From Isoetes taiwanensis (Eukaryota > Streptophyta > Lycopodiopsida > Isoetales > Isoetaceae), in assembly GCA_021234155.1 (NCBI GenBank), contig JAJEKV010000028.1, forward strand, positions 432,001-496,000: a DNA stretch of 64,000 nucleotides. The letters are read 5' to 3'. The notes beneath the pieces were generated by a model that had not been told where the DNA came from, ran no database searches, and saw nothing but the letters and a program-made list of their open reading frames with translations. How positions within the stretch are numbered: position 1 is the first letter of the stretch; the number at the start of each line of letters is the position of its first letter. Positions 54,680 to 64,000 of this stretch are shown here, piece by piece. A program made the position numbers and the translations under genes.

Positions 54680-55611
54680 TATTTTGTTGAAGGTGGGAGT
54701 AGCAGCATTCAGTTTGACTGAGAATGCCTTAATGTGGTGGAATCGTCATAAGCCAGCACATAAGGTGACTGATGAAGAAGTAGCCTGAGAGACTTTCAAG
54801 GAACTTTTCGTATCAAAATATTGCCCACTTTCCTTCCACATGTTACAGATGAACAAATTCATGGAGTGTAAACAGAAAGGGCAATCATTGGATAACTATA
54901 TACAAGAATTCTCCACTTTGGAACGACATTATCCAAAGTTAGATTCAAAGGCAAGGAATTATTTCTGTTAAGCAAGCATCATTCACTAAACTAGGTATTA
55001 TAAAAATAATAATTAGTCTTTTACTGCAGGAATTAGCTAGTCGCTTTATGCAAGGACTAGATATGGAGCTTAAAAACTTAGTTGGATGTAATCAACTTAC
55101 CTTGGAGGAAGCGGAGCACAAGGCTCGATATTTCGAGAGTATCCTTAAGGAGGAGAAGAGTGCCAATCATAGAGAGCAACAAAGAGGAAATTTCCAAAAG
55201 AATTATAGAGATGAATCGAACTCTCAGGTTCATCAAACTTTTCATAATGGCCCTAAGTTACTTTTGAATGCAATGTCACAGATGGATCATAGGGCACGTT
55301 TTTGTCCTAAGAAGAATAACTCAAATGCCAAGGTTCAAGGATCTCAAAATGTAGGGGCAATGAGAGCTCATCAAGCAAGTCTCATGGATTTAGAGGAAGA
55401 TATGCAAGTTTGTGCAGCAGTCAATCAAGGGACAGCGCAACAGCAGGCACATTTAGTGCAGGTTAAAGGTAAAATCAATGAATTTCCTTTTAGTATTTTG
55501 ATTAACACGGGAGCCACTCACAATTTTATTTCACCAAGGCTTGTGAAGTTGTTTGGGTTGAATACTAACCAACAAGACTTAAGAATGGTGAAAATGGCTG
55601 ATGGTAAATGA
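54680..55611 (+). pseudogene. Ty3/gypsy gag and protease fragment
   Basis: Frame from about 54690 reads VAAFSLTENALMWWNRHKPA, then after one stop ETFKELFVSKYCPLSFHMLQ and DNYIQEFSTLERHYPKLDSK, a Gag capsid. A break of about 60 bases at 54968-55029 is followed by ELASRFMQGLDMELKNL, LEEAEHKARYFESILKEE, a weak knuckle remnant (HRARFCPKK) and a protease core ILINTGATHNFISPRLVKLF. There the catalytic D-T-G has become N-T-G, so the protease is dead. The fragment ends at 55611 without reverse transcriptase. No LTRs were found. Confidence 0.75.
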
Positions 55612-57064
55612 AAAGAATGGTGTTCCCAGTGTTCCATGTAATTGCATGTAATGAAGTTAGTTATGAAAATAGCTTTGTTTATTTTTATCCTTTGAACTGC
55701 ATGTCTGTAATATTATATGGGTTTCTCAGCATATTCATTTTGAGAATAAGCTGAGACCATGGCTTTCCATAAAACTGAGAGAAGATCCACTTTTTTGGTA
55801 TATGTTCTACATCGATCTTAAATTCAGCAATGTTGAGCACAGTGTTATATGTGTCAAGCAGAGTGCATTTTCTTGAAGGGTTGTTTGGCAAATACACTTT
55901 GCCTTGTCCAAATGACCTGCATGCAGTTGTAAAATTGACATTATGTGTAGTGACGGCATGGAGGTTCATATATAAAGTGACAAACATGTGAAATGAATTA
56001 TACTTGCTTTACCATCAAAACGTATGTCTTAGGATGATATGACGAGCACTGGAGAAGGAAGGCCTATAGAGAACCTTTCTACAGTTTATTAATCAAGATT
56101 TAACTAGGTCTCAGCTGCAGAAATTCACTACTTTTAATGGAACTATATGAACACTTAGAAAATCTTCATGCAAACGGTACTTGGCTATACAAATAGATGA
56201 CCAAACAAATGGCCTTCTCTCTCTACAAATTGATGACTGATAGCAAATTCAATATTTCATAATAGAGGAAGAAGAGCAAAGATACAACGGTAAGGCACAT
56301 TAGAAAGACATACCTATTCATAATGAGAGATGCTCATCTCTAAGTCTCAGGAAATTTTTTACAAAGATGCACGGAGATGCAATTCCCACATAATCATATT
56401 ATTACACAGGTCAGCATTCCAACTAACATTTTAACAGGTATCCAATTTTGGATTCATGTACACGTACATGAAATGTCACCAAAAGTTTTAAAGAAGGAAC
56501 AATTTCAGAAGGACTATTTGCACCTGTAATATACATAACCTTAGTGTATAAAGAGCTTGCACATGTGTAACCTACTCCAGCTGGAATGGAGTTTGCCTTT
56601 AAAGCATACAAACGTTAATACATCGCATATAGTTAAATGTAGCAGACATTTACTCGATCATGTCTAGAAATGCAAACATGCAACAAGTGTAAATGTCTAG
56701 TAAAATACTAGACTACAGTGTAATAGTATGATGCAATGTAAAAATAGCTTGGTCCTTAAAGCTAGATGCAAGCGACATAAAGCAAAGACAACTGAGTGGG
56801 TTCTACTTTTTAGATTACTGTATATAGTCTATTCCTGATCTCAATACAAGCTCAGGACCTTGATATGTTTTTGCTTTCTCTTTACAAATATTTAATATGC
56901 ATGTCTCAAATTAAATATGCATGTCTCAGTTTAGGCATGAAATGTTCTGAGAACAAAGAGCATTGAGTTCTTACCTTTTACAAACAGCAAAAACAAAAAA
57001 AAAAGGGATGTCAGACCTGACCTGTTCCTGCACAAGAATAAGAAACTTGGAATGTACAATGTAA
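55612..57064. other. AT-rich intergenic region
   Basis: A 100-codon minus-strand frame at 55685-55987 (SFGQGKVYLPNNPSRKCTLL, KKWIFSQFYGKPWSQ) looks protein-like but I cannot assign it. Otherwise nothing. Confidence 0.4.
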
Positions 57065-57212
57065 ACATAAGATGAAAGGTGTTGTCTAGTAAAATATTGC
57101 TAAGCTTGATGTCTCGGTGCACAATGCCTTGTTGCGAATCTTCATGAAGGCATGCAAGTCCACGAGCAACTTCTAGTGCAACGTTCCACCTTGTTTTCCA
57201 ATCGGGATGCAT
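57065..57212 (-). pseudogene. Receptor-like protein kinase exon fragment
   Basis: The minus-strand reading [20 protein letters not shown] followed by [20 protein letters not shown] is the catalytic-loop exon of a plant receptor-like kinase (alpha-E helix, H-R-D-I-K-x-x-N). The active-site HRD aspartate, lysine and asparagine are present. An AG acceptor-like site precedes it and a GT lies after [10 protein letters not shown] found neither the D-F-G exon downstream nor the N-lobe exons upstream in about 3 kb each way, so it is either an isolated fragment or part of a gene with very long introns. Confidence 0.65.
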
Positions 57213-57732
57213 ATCTTCTTTTACACATCAAAGAACAACATTTTAACAATTACCCAATTGGCTATAAATTTGAGCACGAACTAGCTGGATCAACACATCT
57301 CTATTCATCAGTTCTATGCAATCAAATTATCTGGCGTGCAGACTTACAATGAATGGCTTGGTCAAAACGTCTAACGAATGGCTTGATCAAGACATTTGTT
57401 TTCCATATATTTATACACCAATAAATAATGCTCCCCCTCTGTACAGTATGCTACTAATTTCACACGGTTTCTATACTGAGCACTTCTAATAATCTTAACT
57501 TCATTTCAAAAGGATTACCTCCCTTGTGTAGATTGCAAAGAAAGCTGCTTTATTGCTAGTTCAGTTCTTGCAGAACACAACTAAAATGTAAAACCAACGC
57601 TCCCATAGCAAGCTTCTAATATTTCTATTTTCTTAAAGGAGAAATTACTCACATTTCAAGCTAAAGAAGTTCTACAGATCATCGCAAATTTTCGCATGCT
57701 ATGGTACTCAAGAGATAATATGCTCTCTTTTT
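57213..57732. other. Intergenic region
   Basis: Nothing recognised except a short repeated GAATGGCTTGRTCAA at about 57350 and 57374. Confidence 0.45.
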
Positions 57733-57862
57733 GTTTGGGTCCCATAGGCCAATTGGTCTCCGTGAATGATAAAAAAAATCTATTCTATTCTATTCTATTC
57801 TATTCTATTCTATTCTATTCTATTCTATTCTATTCTATTCTATTCTATTCTATTCTATTCTT
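57733..57862 (+). mobile_element. 5'-truncated LINE 3' end with (CTATT)n tail
   Basis: GTTTGGGTCCCATAGGCC, then TTGGTCTCCGTG and an A run, followed by about 16 CTATT units (57779-57862). The unit and the preceding 45 bases match, in opposite orientation, the 3' end of the LINE at 60641-61224. Confidence 0.75.
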
Positions 57863-60602
57863 CATTTCTTTAAGGATTTAGGAGTCCCTGTTCAGCCAGC
57901 CACATTTCCTTGTGCCAATTCAGGAAAAGTGCAGCTAGCTAAAGATGTCAAATGACATCCTTTGATCAAATATACTGATGTCCTGATTTGTTTCGCTCTA
58001 CAGCAGCTTGACAATGGCCTAGTTAAATTGCAGTACTATCCAACTCAACATCAGACTACAGATGGTTTTATCAAACAACTAGTACGACAACAGTTTAGAT
58101 TAAGCACTAAACACTGACTAGCCTGCCTCGTGTTGAAATGGACATTTGGGCTATAATGATTTGGTGACTTGGCTATGGCATTTATCATACAAGCACAGAC
58201 ACCTCTCCTCATTGTCCACTCAACTTGAGTCAAAAAATAGTCCAGAGTGTCCACTAAAACGTGTATTCTTAGCAGTGTTGCTTCTACTGTCTGAAGACAA
58301 GTGAATTAGCTGTAACATTTTTAAGTAATACTGCACACTATCTGTGCTGGTACGAACAGTGTTTTGCTTCTTTGAAGGAGCACCTATAAACATGGACACA
58401 AAACTTGTTACTGATATCCTATGACCTAGATCAGTAGAGCCATATCAGATGGAAAACAAGTAACCATATCTTCACTTTAGATAATATGAAAATCTTCAGA
58501 AACAAAAATCCTAGAAACCCCATGATACCAAGATAATGCTCGTGAAGGCAATATATTTGGCTATGCTTGACGCATATGCTATATTCAGTAAATTAATTCA
58601 TATGTATGGCAAGGGTAGTACAAGCTAGGAAGTTGCTACAAATACATTCAACAAATCGCCTTATTATGTAGAGGTCTAGAATGCCATGCTTGCTTAAATG
58701 CACAAAATATTCCTACAAATGAATAGTATTAAATTTTATCAACGATTCAACATGAAGACTGTCTAGATCTGTGTGTACAGATCATTTTTCTGCAGATCAT
58801 ATCTCCAGACACATTTACTGGGTTTAGCACCAAAGCATGACTGCAATCAGGCAGTAAGGTATGGCATTTGCTAGCAACCACATATTGCACGTGACCAGTT
58901 CATGGGTATAGCACACGTAGGCTTCTCGAGCTCTAAATTCAAGAGATTCTGTTGGGTTGTAAACACGACAGCATAACGCAAACTATTCAGTAATTTAAAG
59001 CAAGCATAAGTGAATGTTACATATGCTTGGAATAAAAAAGGGGACAAACAACTTATATGCCTGGAAGTAAGGCCTGTAAACTAGATGCCAGATGAAGAAT
59101 TTGTTGTACCAAAATTTTATACAAGATATAAGATATCATAAGAACACTGGCAATTGCTTAAACTAAATTGAATTAAACAGCAAAAGCAACTGTCGACAGA
59201 AGGAAAGTTTACCTGTTTTCCTTTGTTGAAATTTTTACGTTATAGCCTGGGCCTTATGCAGAAGGCTGCACAGAGGAAAAATATTCAAATTCCATGAATC
59301 TAAAAACAAGAGCTAGAAACAGAGATATTAGAGGAAAAAGAAAAATTGTAGAACGTAGATTGATCTTATCCAAATTGAGATATGACACAAGATGCTATCT
59401 ATAAAAGGTTTGCAAAGATATGTTATCTTGGATGCCATTGTCTCTTCTTTATTAGATTAGATCGCTTACCAAGAAACAAGACGCTTCTGATGCAGTACAA
59501 GACCAAGAAACTTGACATTACTGATGCTCTGTGGCAAATTCGACCATAGGTTTTCCAAGGAATTTGTAAGTTTGAATCAAGGGTCGAAATTAGGGGGGTT
59601 CCTCCCCAGAATTTCCGATTAAAGTTAGAAATATCCGATTTGATAAAGTAGATGCAGGCAAATTTCCGGTCGAAATTTTATAAAATTAGTGTAAAATCCG
59701 GCAAATTAGGGGTGTTTTTCTCAAAAATCCGATTAGTATAGATGAAGGGCGGCATTTTTGCTGGTTAGTGCAAAAACTAAATTCGAGGCCTGGTTTGAAT
59801 TGATTAACAAAAGATATCCGATGCATTTTTCTCAAAAAGAGGAAAATCTATTAAACGTGTAGCATCAATTGATCATAGCAAAGATTGGGAAGTCGAAAGG
59901 AACTTGAAGCAAGGCATGAAAACCCTAAGAAAATAGACCTTATTGCTCTGGCGTAAATATACAATTTCCAAAGAAATCAAATACCTGCAACGAAATCACA
60001 AGGCCAAGACCTCATTAAATGTAGCATAGGCACCATAAAAAATCCACCACACATTTCTGTTAGAGGTCTGCACTTCAAAAGCATGAAATCCAGTGCCTTT
60101 TTTGTCTTCTTGCCCTATTTCGCTTCTTGCACCGTGGAGTCCGGAAGCAAAATAAATGAACAACGAGAAGCATAGAAAATACATTCGAGACAAAAAAGAG
60201 CAAGTCCCAGTTAACAAAAAAGGATTGCCGGACAGGCAGATGTGCGAAAATACAAGTGTCTTCATGTTAGTTTGATGACAAATCCAACGAATCAAATCTC
60301 CCAAACCTATTTTCCTAGCCTTTTCTAATTTAAGGTTCAGCGTGTAGCTTCTCGCTATGACAGAGCAGGGGATCGATGAAGAGCTATGACAGCGCAGAGC
60401 AGGATATCGACGTCCTTTGCTATCCCCCTTCTCCAATTTTTAAGGCTTTTCTAATTTTGGTGACAGTGGATGAGAAAACGCTTAGATCTAATGCATGCCA
60501 TCTCAGATTTGGCTGAGGTGGAAATGACACATGGATAGCTTAGAATTTCAAGAAAGGCTGTAGGCCCGGTAGGGCTGGTGTGCTAAAAAATAAAAAAAGT
60601 AA
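57863..60602. other. AT-rich intergenic region
   Basis: No supported gene. A 146-codon minus-strand frame at 59996-60436 has no recognisable domain. 59580-59770 contains a repeated AATTTCCGRT/AAAATCCGA-type motif. Confidence 0.4.
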
Positions 60603-60640
60603 AAAAATAATAAACATAGATATATTTGACCTTGCCTATA
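60603..60640. repeat. Flanking direct repeat of the LINE insertion, left
   Basis: The 38 bases starting AAAAATAATAAACATAGATA recur at 61225-61262 with one mismatch. Confidence 0.9.
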
Positions 60641-61224
60641 ATAGAATAGAATAGAATAGTTTTTTTAACGTCCACGGAGACCAATAGGTCATGGGACCCA
60701 TACAATGAGCTAGTACAATCATTACTACTAGGATTAAAAAACCCCTGCCTCGAAAGGTTTTCAAGGGAAAAACCTTTGCAGTAATGATGATACTAGACAA
60801 ACAGAGATAATGACTACTGATGGCTTAGTAATTGCAGACGTTTATCTAGAACCTCAAGTATGTATAATGCCAAGTCATGCACAGATGGTGCTCTGAGAAG
60901 TTGTGGAAGCGTGGAATGGAATGCTAAGGTCAAAAAATGATTCCGGACTATCTCAAAAGCAGGGCAACTCAGAAGAGTATGGCTTTCATCTTCAATAACC
61001 TGTAACTGGCAACAGGTACATAGTCTCGCTTCTCGCGGCAATTGCGGCTGCTCCCATCTACCTGTCTCAATCCGTAGCCTGTGGGACCCCGTGCGAATTG
61101 ATGCAATAGCTACAAGCTTGTTCCTGGACAATGAAGCAAGCAAATAAGCTTGGGGCCCTGGTGCCAAGGTGGGATTTATGAGATAAACATATGATCATAT
61201 ATTAGATTAGATGTTTAAACGTAG
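60641..61224 (-). mobile_element. 5'-truncated LINE with (CTATT)n tail and 38-bp target duplication
   Basis: Read on the minus strand, it starts near 61224, encodes the C-terminal part of a LINE ORF2 (61167-60814), has a 3' untranslated part including TATGGGTCCCATGACC and GGTCTCCGTGGACG, and ends in four CTATT units at 60641-60660. Direct repeats of 38 bp flank it. Confidence 0.85.
60814..61167 (-). pseudogene. LINE ORF2 C-terminal zinc-binding region
   Basis: A 117-codon minus-strand frame with LSRNKLVAIASIRTGSHRLR, CTCCQLQVIEDESHTLLSCP and a helical C-terminus. The Cys/His arrangement (C-x-C-C then H-x4-C) is the zinc-binding region at the end of many LINE reverse transcriptases. It carries no reverse transcriptase because the insertion is 5' truncated. 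Confidence 0.8.
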
Positions 61225-61262
61225 AAAAATAATAAACATAGATCTATTTGACCTTGCCTATA
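61225..61262. repeat. Flanking direct repeat of the LINE insertion, right
   Basis: It matches 60603-60640 with one substitution (GATCT for GATAT). Confidence 0.9.
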
Positions 61263-62548
61263 AGAGTGAAAGCAAACTGATTGTTGTTAAGAAAGATCAT
61301 GAAAAAAGGATATATAGACCATTCAAGGAGGAGGAAGATCTTGCTATAATGCGTCAAACCTACTATGGCATAACATAACCAAGCACAAAACTATGAGTTT
61401 TAAGGATAGTGCTCATTTTTTTGAAATAAAACATGCACCTCATTTATTTATGGGATGATGCCGCCATATTACAATTACAAATTGTAGTCTATTCAAATAG
61501 TCTATTACAGTTACAAATAGCAGTCTATTACTATACAGTAGTATATTCTATCAAATTCATATTGAAACCAGGGTCACACACATCGGGAACATGGGACACA
61601 GCTTATAAAGTGGTAGAAAAAAATTGACCTCCATCATAAATATAATAAACAAGATAATGTCTATGCTGCGCCATTTGGCTGGACATAACAATTTGTTGAT
61701 AATTATTACAAATTCTGCAGTTTGTATTTAGAGACAGAAGTAACAGGCTTGCCTACTTGCCTCATAGTAAAGATTTTCAAGCTACATTTTATTCTCGTAA
61801 ACCTCCAGATCTTAAATTGCTTTCAATTGTATGTTCAGGCGAGAAATCCAGCACAATTTACAACGAGACTATTTGTTATATATATCCGCATGTCTAGCAA
61901 TAATGTAGAAAATGACTGGGTTAATTCCCAAAACTTGCATTCCAATGGAAACGCATAAAGTAAATTTTCCAGGAGCACTTAATGTCAACAATGAATAATA
62001 TTCATATGCAGAAAAATAATGAGCATAAACCTGTTTGATATTACCTATGAAAAGGGAACCAAATCTGTACTGTTGACTGAAAACCTTAAACAACACAAAA
62101 GAAATCATAAAAGAGACATCTATAGACCATTGATGGAACATAAGAAAAACATAGAGAAACATGTGAAAATATGTATTGGTATGCTTTACATTATTTCAGA
62201 TGCAATAGGGTACTGAAGGAATGATCAATTCAACTTTTGCTAGAATGTATTGGCCAGCAAGGATCTGTACATTGTTGAATAAAACATGCAAACAAAAAGG
62301 AGTGTTCCATTCGACCTGGAGTATTAATTGTTGGGAAGAACTTGGAAATAAAAACCTGAGATGTGTATATGAAATGACTAAATTTTATATAAGGCCAGTG
62401 GAAAAAATCCTGCAGTGAAGTACCTGAGAAGACCTAACTTGAATTGTTCAAGCTGCCCAACTAAACTGATATGGTAGTCATTTCAACAACTTGTTGAATA
62501 AATGACTGGCTGCCCTTCTACGAAAAACAACTTAAAAACTGTTTCAAA
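61263..62548. other. Intergenic and 3' flank of the F-box gene
   Basis: No gene recognised. The final part, read on the minus strand, would be the 3' untranslated region of the F-box gene. Confidence 0.45.
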
Positions 62549-63394
62549 TCATTTCCAATCCAGCTCCTGAAGGCTCAAAAGAACTCTGTCAATAGGCAAG
62601 GGACATTTACCATCTTTCTTCCACACTCCAAGGTGCAATTCAACAAGTTCAAAATGCATAGGATCACTAAGGCTGTCTCCCCAGACTGGACGACAATCTA
62701 GACAAGCATATGCAAGAAGAGGAACATACTTGAGTGAGTCAGGTAGAAGCTCTGCTTGGAATAGCAAGGGGAGACAGTAATCATCTCCCCCATCTTCTCC
62801 ATCATCTTCCCAAGGAAGAATACCATCTGGCGCTGGAGAAGTATGCAGCAGGCATGCCACCTTGTAATCTGTGCTTCTTACCACACTCCAATTTAGACAG
62901 TAATTGGATGTGTGCACTTGACTAAAGGGTTTCTCAAAATATACCTGTCCTTGATAAACTGACGGTGTAAGAGCATGCTTGGGAAGGACTAAATCTGTTG
63001 TCACAGCAGGATCAATTTGCAAACTTAAATTAAATGCATTGCCTGTTAAAGTTCCAGGAAGAACCTCAGATATGATGGGAAGCCCTTTGTAGGTTAGATC
63101 CACAAAGAAAGTAAGCTGATTGAGGCGGAGCCAGGGTTTAGGCTGCACTAGTTTAGATGGTCTGTTCATAGCAGATGCCCTGCGAGAGTAGAACACCCTA
63201 AATCCCCCCATCGCTTCAATTATCTTAGATCCTTCCCCTGTGTCACAACCTGGCCATCTTTCTGTGCACAAAACCCTCCACAGATCATCCCCTTGCCCTA
63301 CTTCACGCCAAAATGCGCAGCAACAACACGCCATAGCCAGCTCCTTTGCATTCAGCCTTGAAAAAACCAGATTCAGCACTTCCGAGCAATCCAT
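62549..63394 (-). CDS. F-box protein, single exon
   Basis: A 281-residue intact frame from ATG 63394 (MDCSEVLNLVFSRLNAKELA). Residues about 1-48 are an F-box: leucine-rich first half, then CCAFWREVGQGDDLWRVLC and ERWPGC. F-box proteins link substrates to SCF ubiquitin ligases through SKP1. The remainder has no kelch or leucine-rich repeats; it has blocks LNQLTFFVDLTYKGLPIISE and NYCLNWSVVRSTDYKVACLL, an acidic loop (DDGEDGGDDY) and the end ELDWK. The layout recalls small F-box proteins of the Arabidopsis At5g39250 type, which I offer with reservation. No break is seen; it is probably a functional host gene. Confidence 0.85.
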   Translation of the reverse strand: MDCSEVLNLVFSRLNAKELAMACCCCAFWREVGQGDDLWRVLCTERWPGCDTGEGSKIIEAMGGFRVFYSRRASAMNRPSKLVQPKPWLRLNQLTFFVDLTYKGLPIISEVLPGTLTGNAFNLSLQIDPAVTTDLVLPKHALTPSVYQGQVYFEKPFSQVHTSNYCLNWSVVRSTDYKVACLLHTSPAPDGILPWEDDGEDGGDDYCLPLLFQAELLPDSLKYVPLLAYACLDCRPVWGDSLSDPMHFELVELHLGVWKKDGKCPLPIDRVLLSLQELDWK

Positions 63395-64000
63395 ACCTCA
63401 AAGCAACCGTTAAGCTTGATTCTTAAGAAAACGTCCAAACAGTCCTGTCACGAGCAACCCGCAAACCAAAAAATTTCCCCAATATGCATTATCAAGCTGA
63501 CAGCTTACCCTAATCCATTGCTACAAAGCCTCCAATGATGGCTATATTGATCCGCTCGACAAAAACCTTATATTTCTCAGGCCGCCCAACCCAAAGGCCC
63601 AAATGCGTAGAACCAGAATCAACAGAGCTATTTATGAAAAATCTCGCCATTTTCGGCTGGCATTAAGGAATTAATAGACTTGTCGGAGACTTATTTAAGA
63701 CGAATGCTTTCAGAAGGTGGATGAGGAACAAGGAAGGGACACAGAAATTCGTGCAGAAGATTAAACAGCTTCGATTTGTTCAAACACTGGACAGGTGCTT
63801 CAGTCCTGGGAAAATGAAGTTTTTGGCAGATACTTTTAATCTCCACCGCTGGAAAATTAATATCTCCACCATTGATAACTAAGGGACAGATTTAACTCCT
63901 GGAAGTTTGGAAATCATCCAGGCCAGATGTTCAACTAGTGTTGCAAGTTAACATGGCCAAGTGGTGTCCACACAAAAGCTCCGTTTTGTGATGATAGAGT
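63395..64000. other. Upstream region of the F-box gene
   Basis: Probable promoter and 5' leader of the minus-strand F-box gene; no clear TATA box chosen and no other gene seen. Confidence 0.45.

Noticed and set aside
59996-60436. A 146-codon minus-strand frame
   Set aside because: No recognisable domain, unusual composition and no splice or promoter support; left as unassigned.

Overview
The window looks like a repeat-rich, gene-poor stretch of a land-plant nuclear genome. The evidence is a BAHD acyltransferase with one intron, PPR-type sequences, STIG1-like secreted cysteine-rich peptides, a receptor-kinase exon, an F-box gene, plant L1-type LINEs and a chromodomain-bearing Ty3/gypsy element. 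Large intergenic spaces and an unusual DDE-type transposase family lean weakly towards a fern, lycophyte or gymnosperm rather than a compact angiosperm genome; this is a guess.

Layout. 1-4270: an L1-type LINE on the minus strand, running out of the window at its 3' side. 4.3-12.4 kb: mostly AT-rich intergenic DNA with local tandem duplications, a decayed PPR fragment (8.6 kb), unidentified exon-like pieces (9.6-10.2 kb) and a GATA microsatellite. 12.5-14.0 kb: an intact two-exon BAHD acyltransferase. 15.2 kb: a long imperfect hairpin. 16.3-17.6 kb: two divergently transcribed, nearly identical STIG1-like genes. 18.2-19.3 and 32.5-32.7 kb: a PPR pseudogene split by a 13.2-kb Ty3/gypsy chromovirus at 19345-32505 (LTRs, TATGG target duplication, initiator-Met primer site, polypurine tract). 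33.5 kb: a GIY-YIG nuclease fragment. 34.7-39.0 kb: a degraded, intron-containing DDE-like transposase. 41.6-42.8 kb: a degraded coiled-coil/zinc-finger gene. 43.3-47.5 kb: a non-autonomous LTR element (CATGC duplication) encoding Gag and a long acidic protein with no reverse transcriptase. 47.5-51.2 kb: purine-rich repeats. 51.2-54.7 kb: a second, decayed LINE, abutting a gag/protease fragment. 57.1 kb: a lone kinase exon. 57.7 and 60.6 kb: LINE 3' ends with pentanucleotide tails. 62.5-63.4 kb: an intact F-box gene.

The most striking object is inside the chromovirus. Between the primer-binding site and gag lies a region encoding a histone H3-like protein. It starts with an H3 tail (MARTKQT, then RK at positions 8-9, and a VKK...RP stretch) and ends with a complete H3 histone fold that aligns without gaps to canonical H3 over its last 71 residues. 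About 230 codons of charged linker separate the two parts. The same element encodes a chromodomain at the end of its integrase, so one mobile element carries both a histone-tail mimic and a potential histone-tail reader. In this copy the H3-like frame is broken by several shifts and one stop, so intact relatives should be sought elsewhere in the genome.
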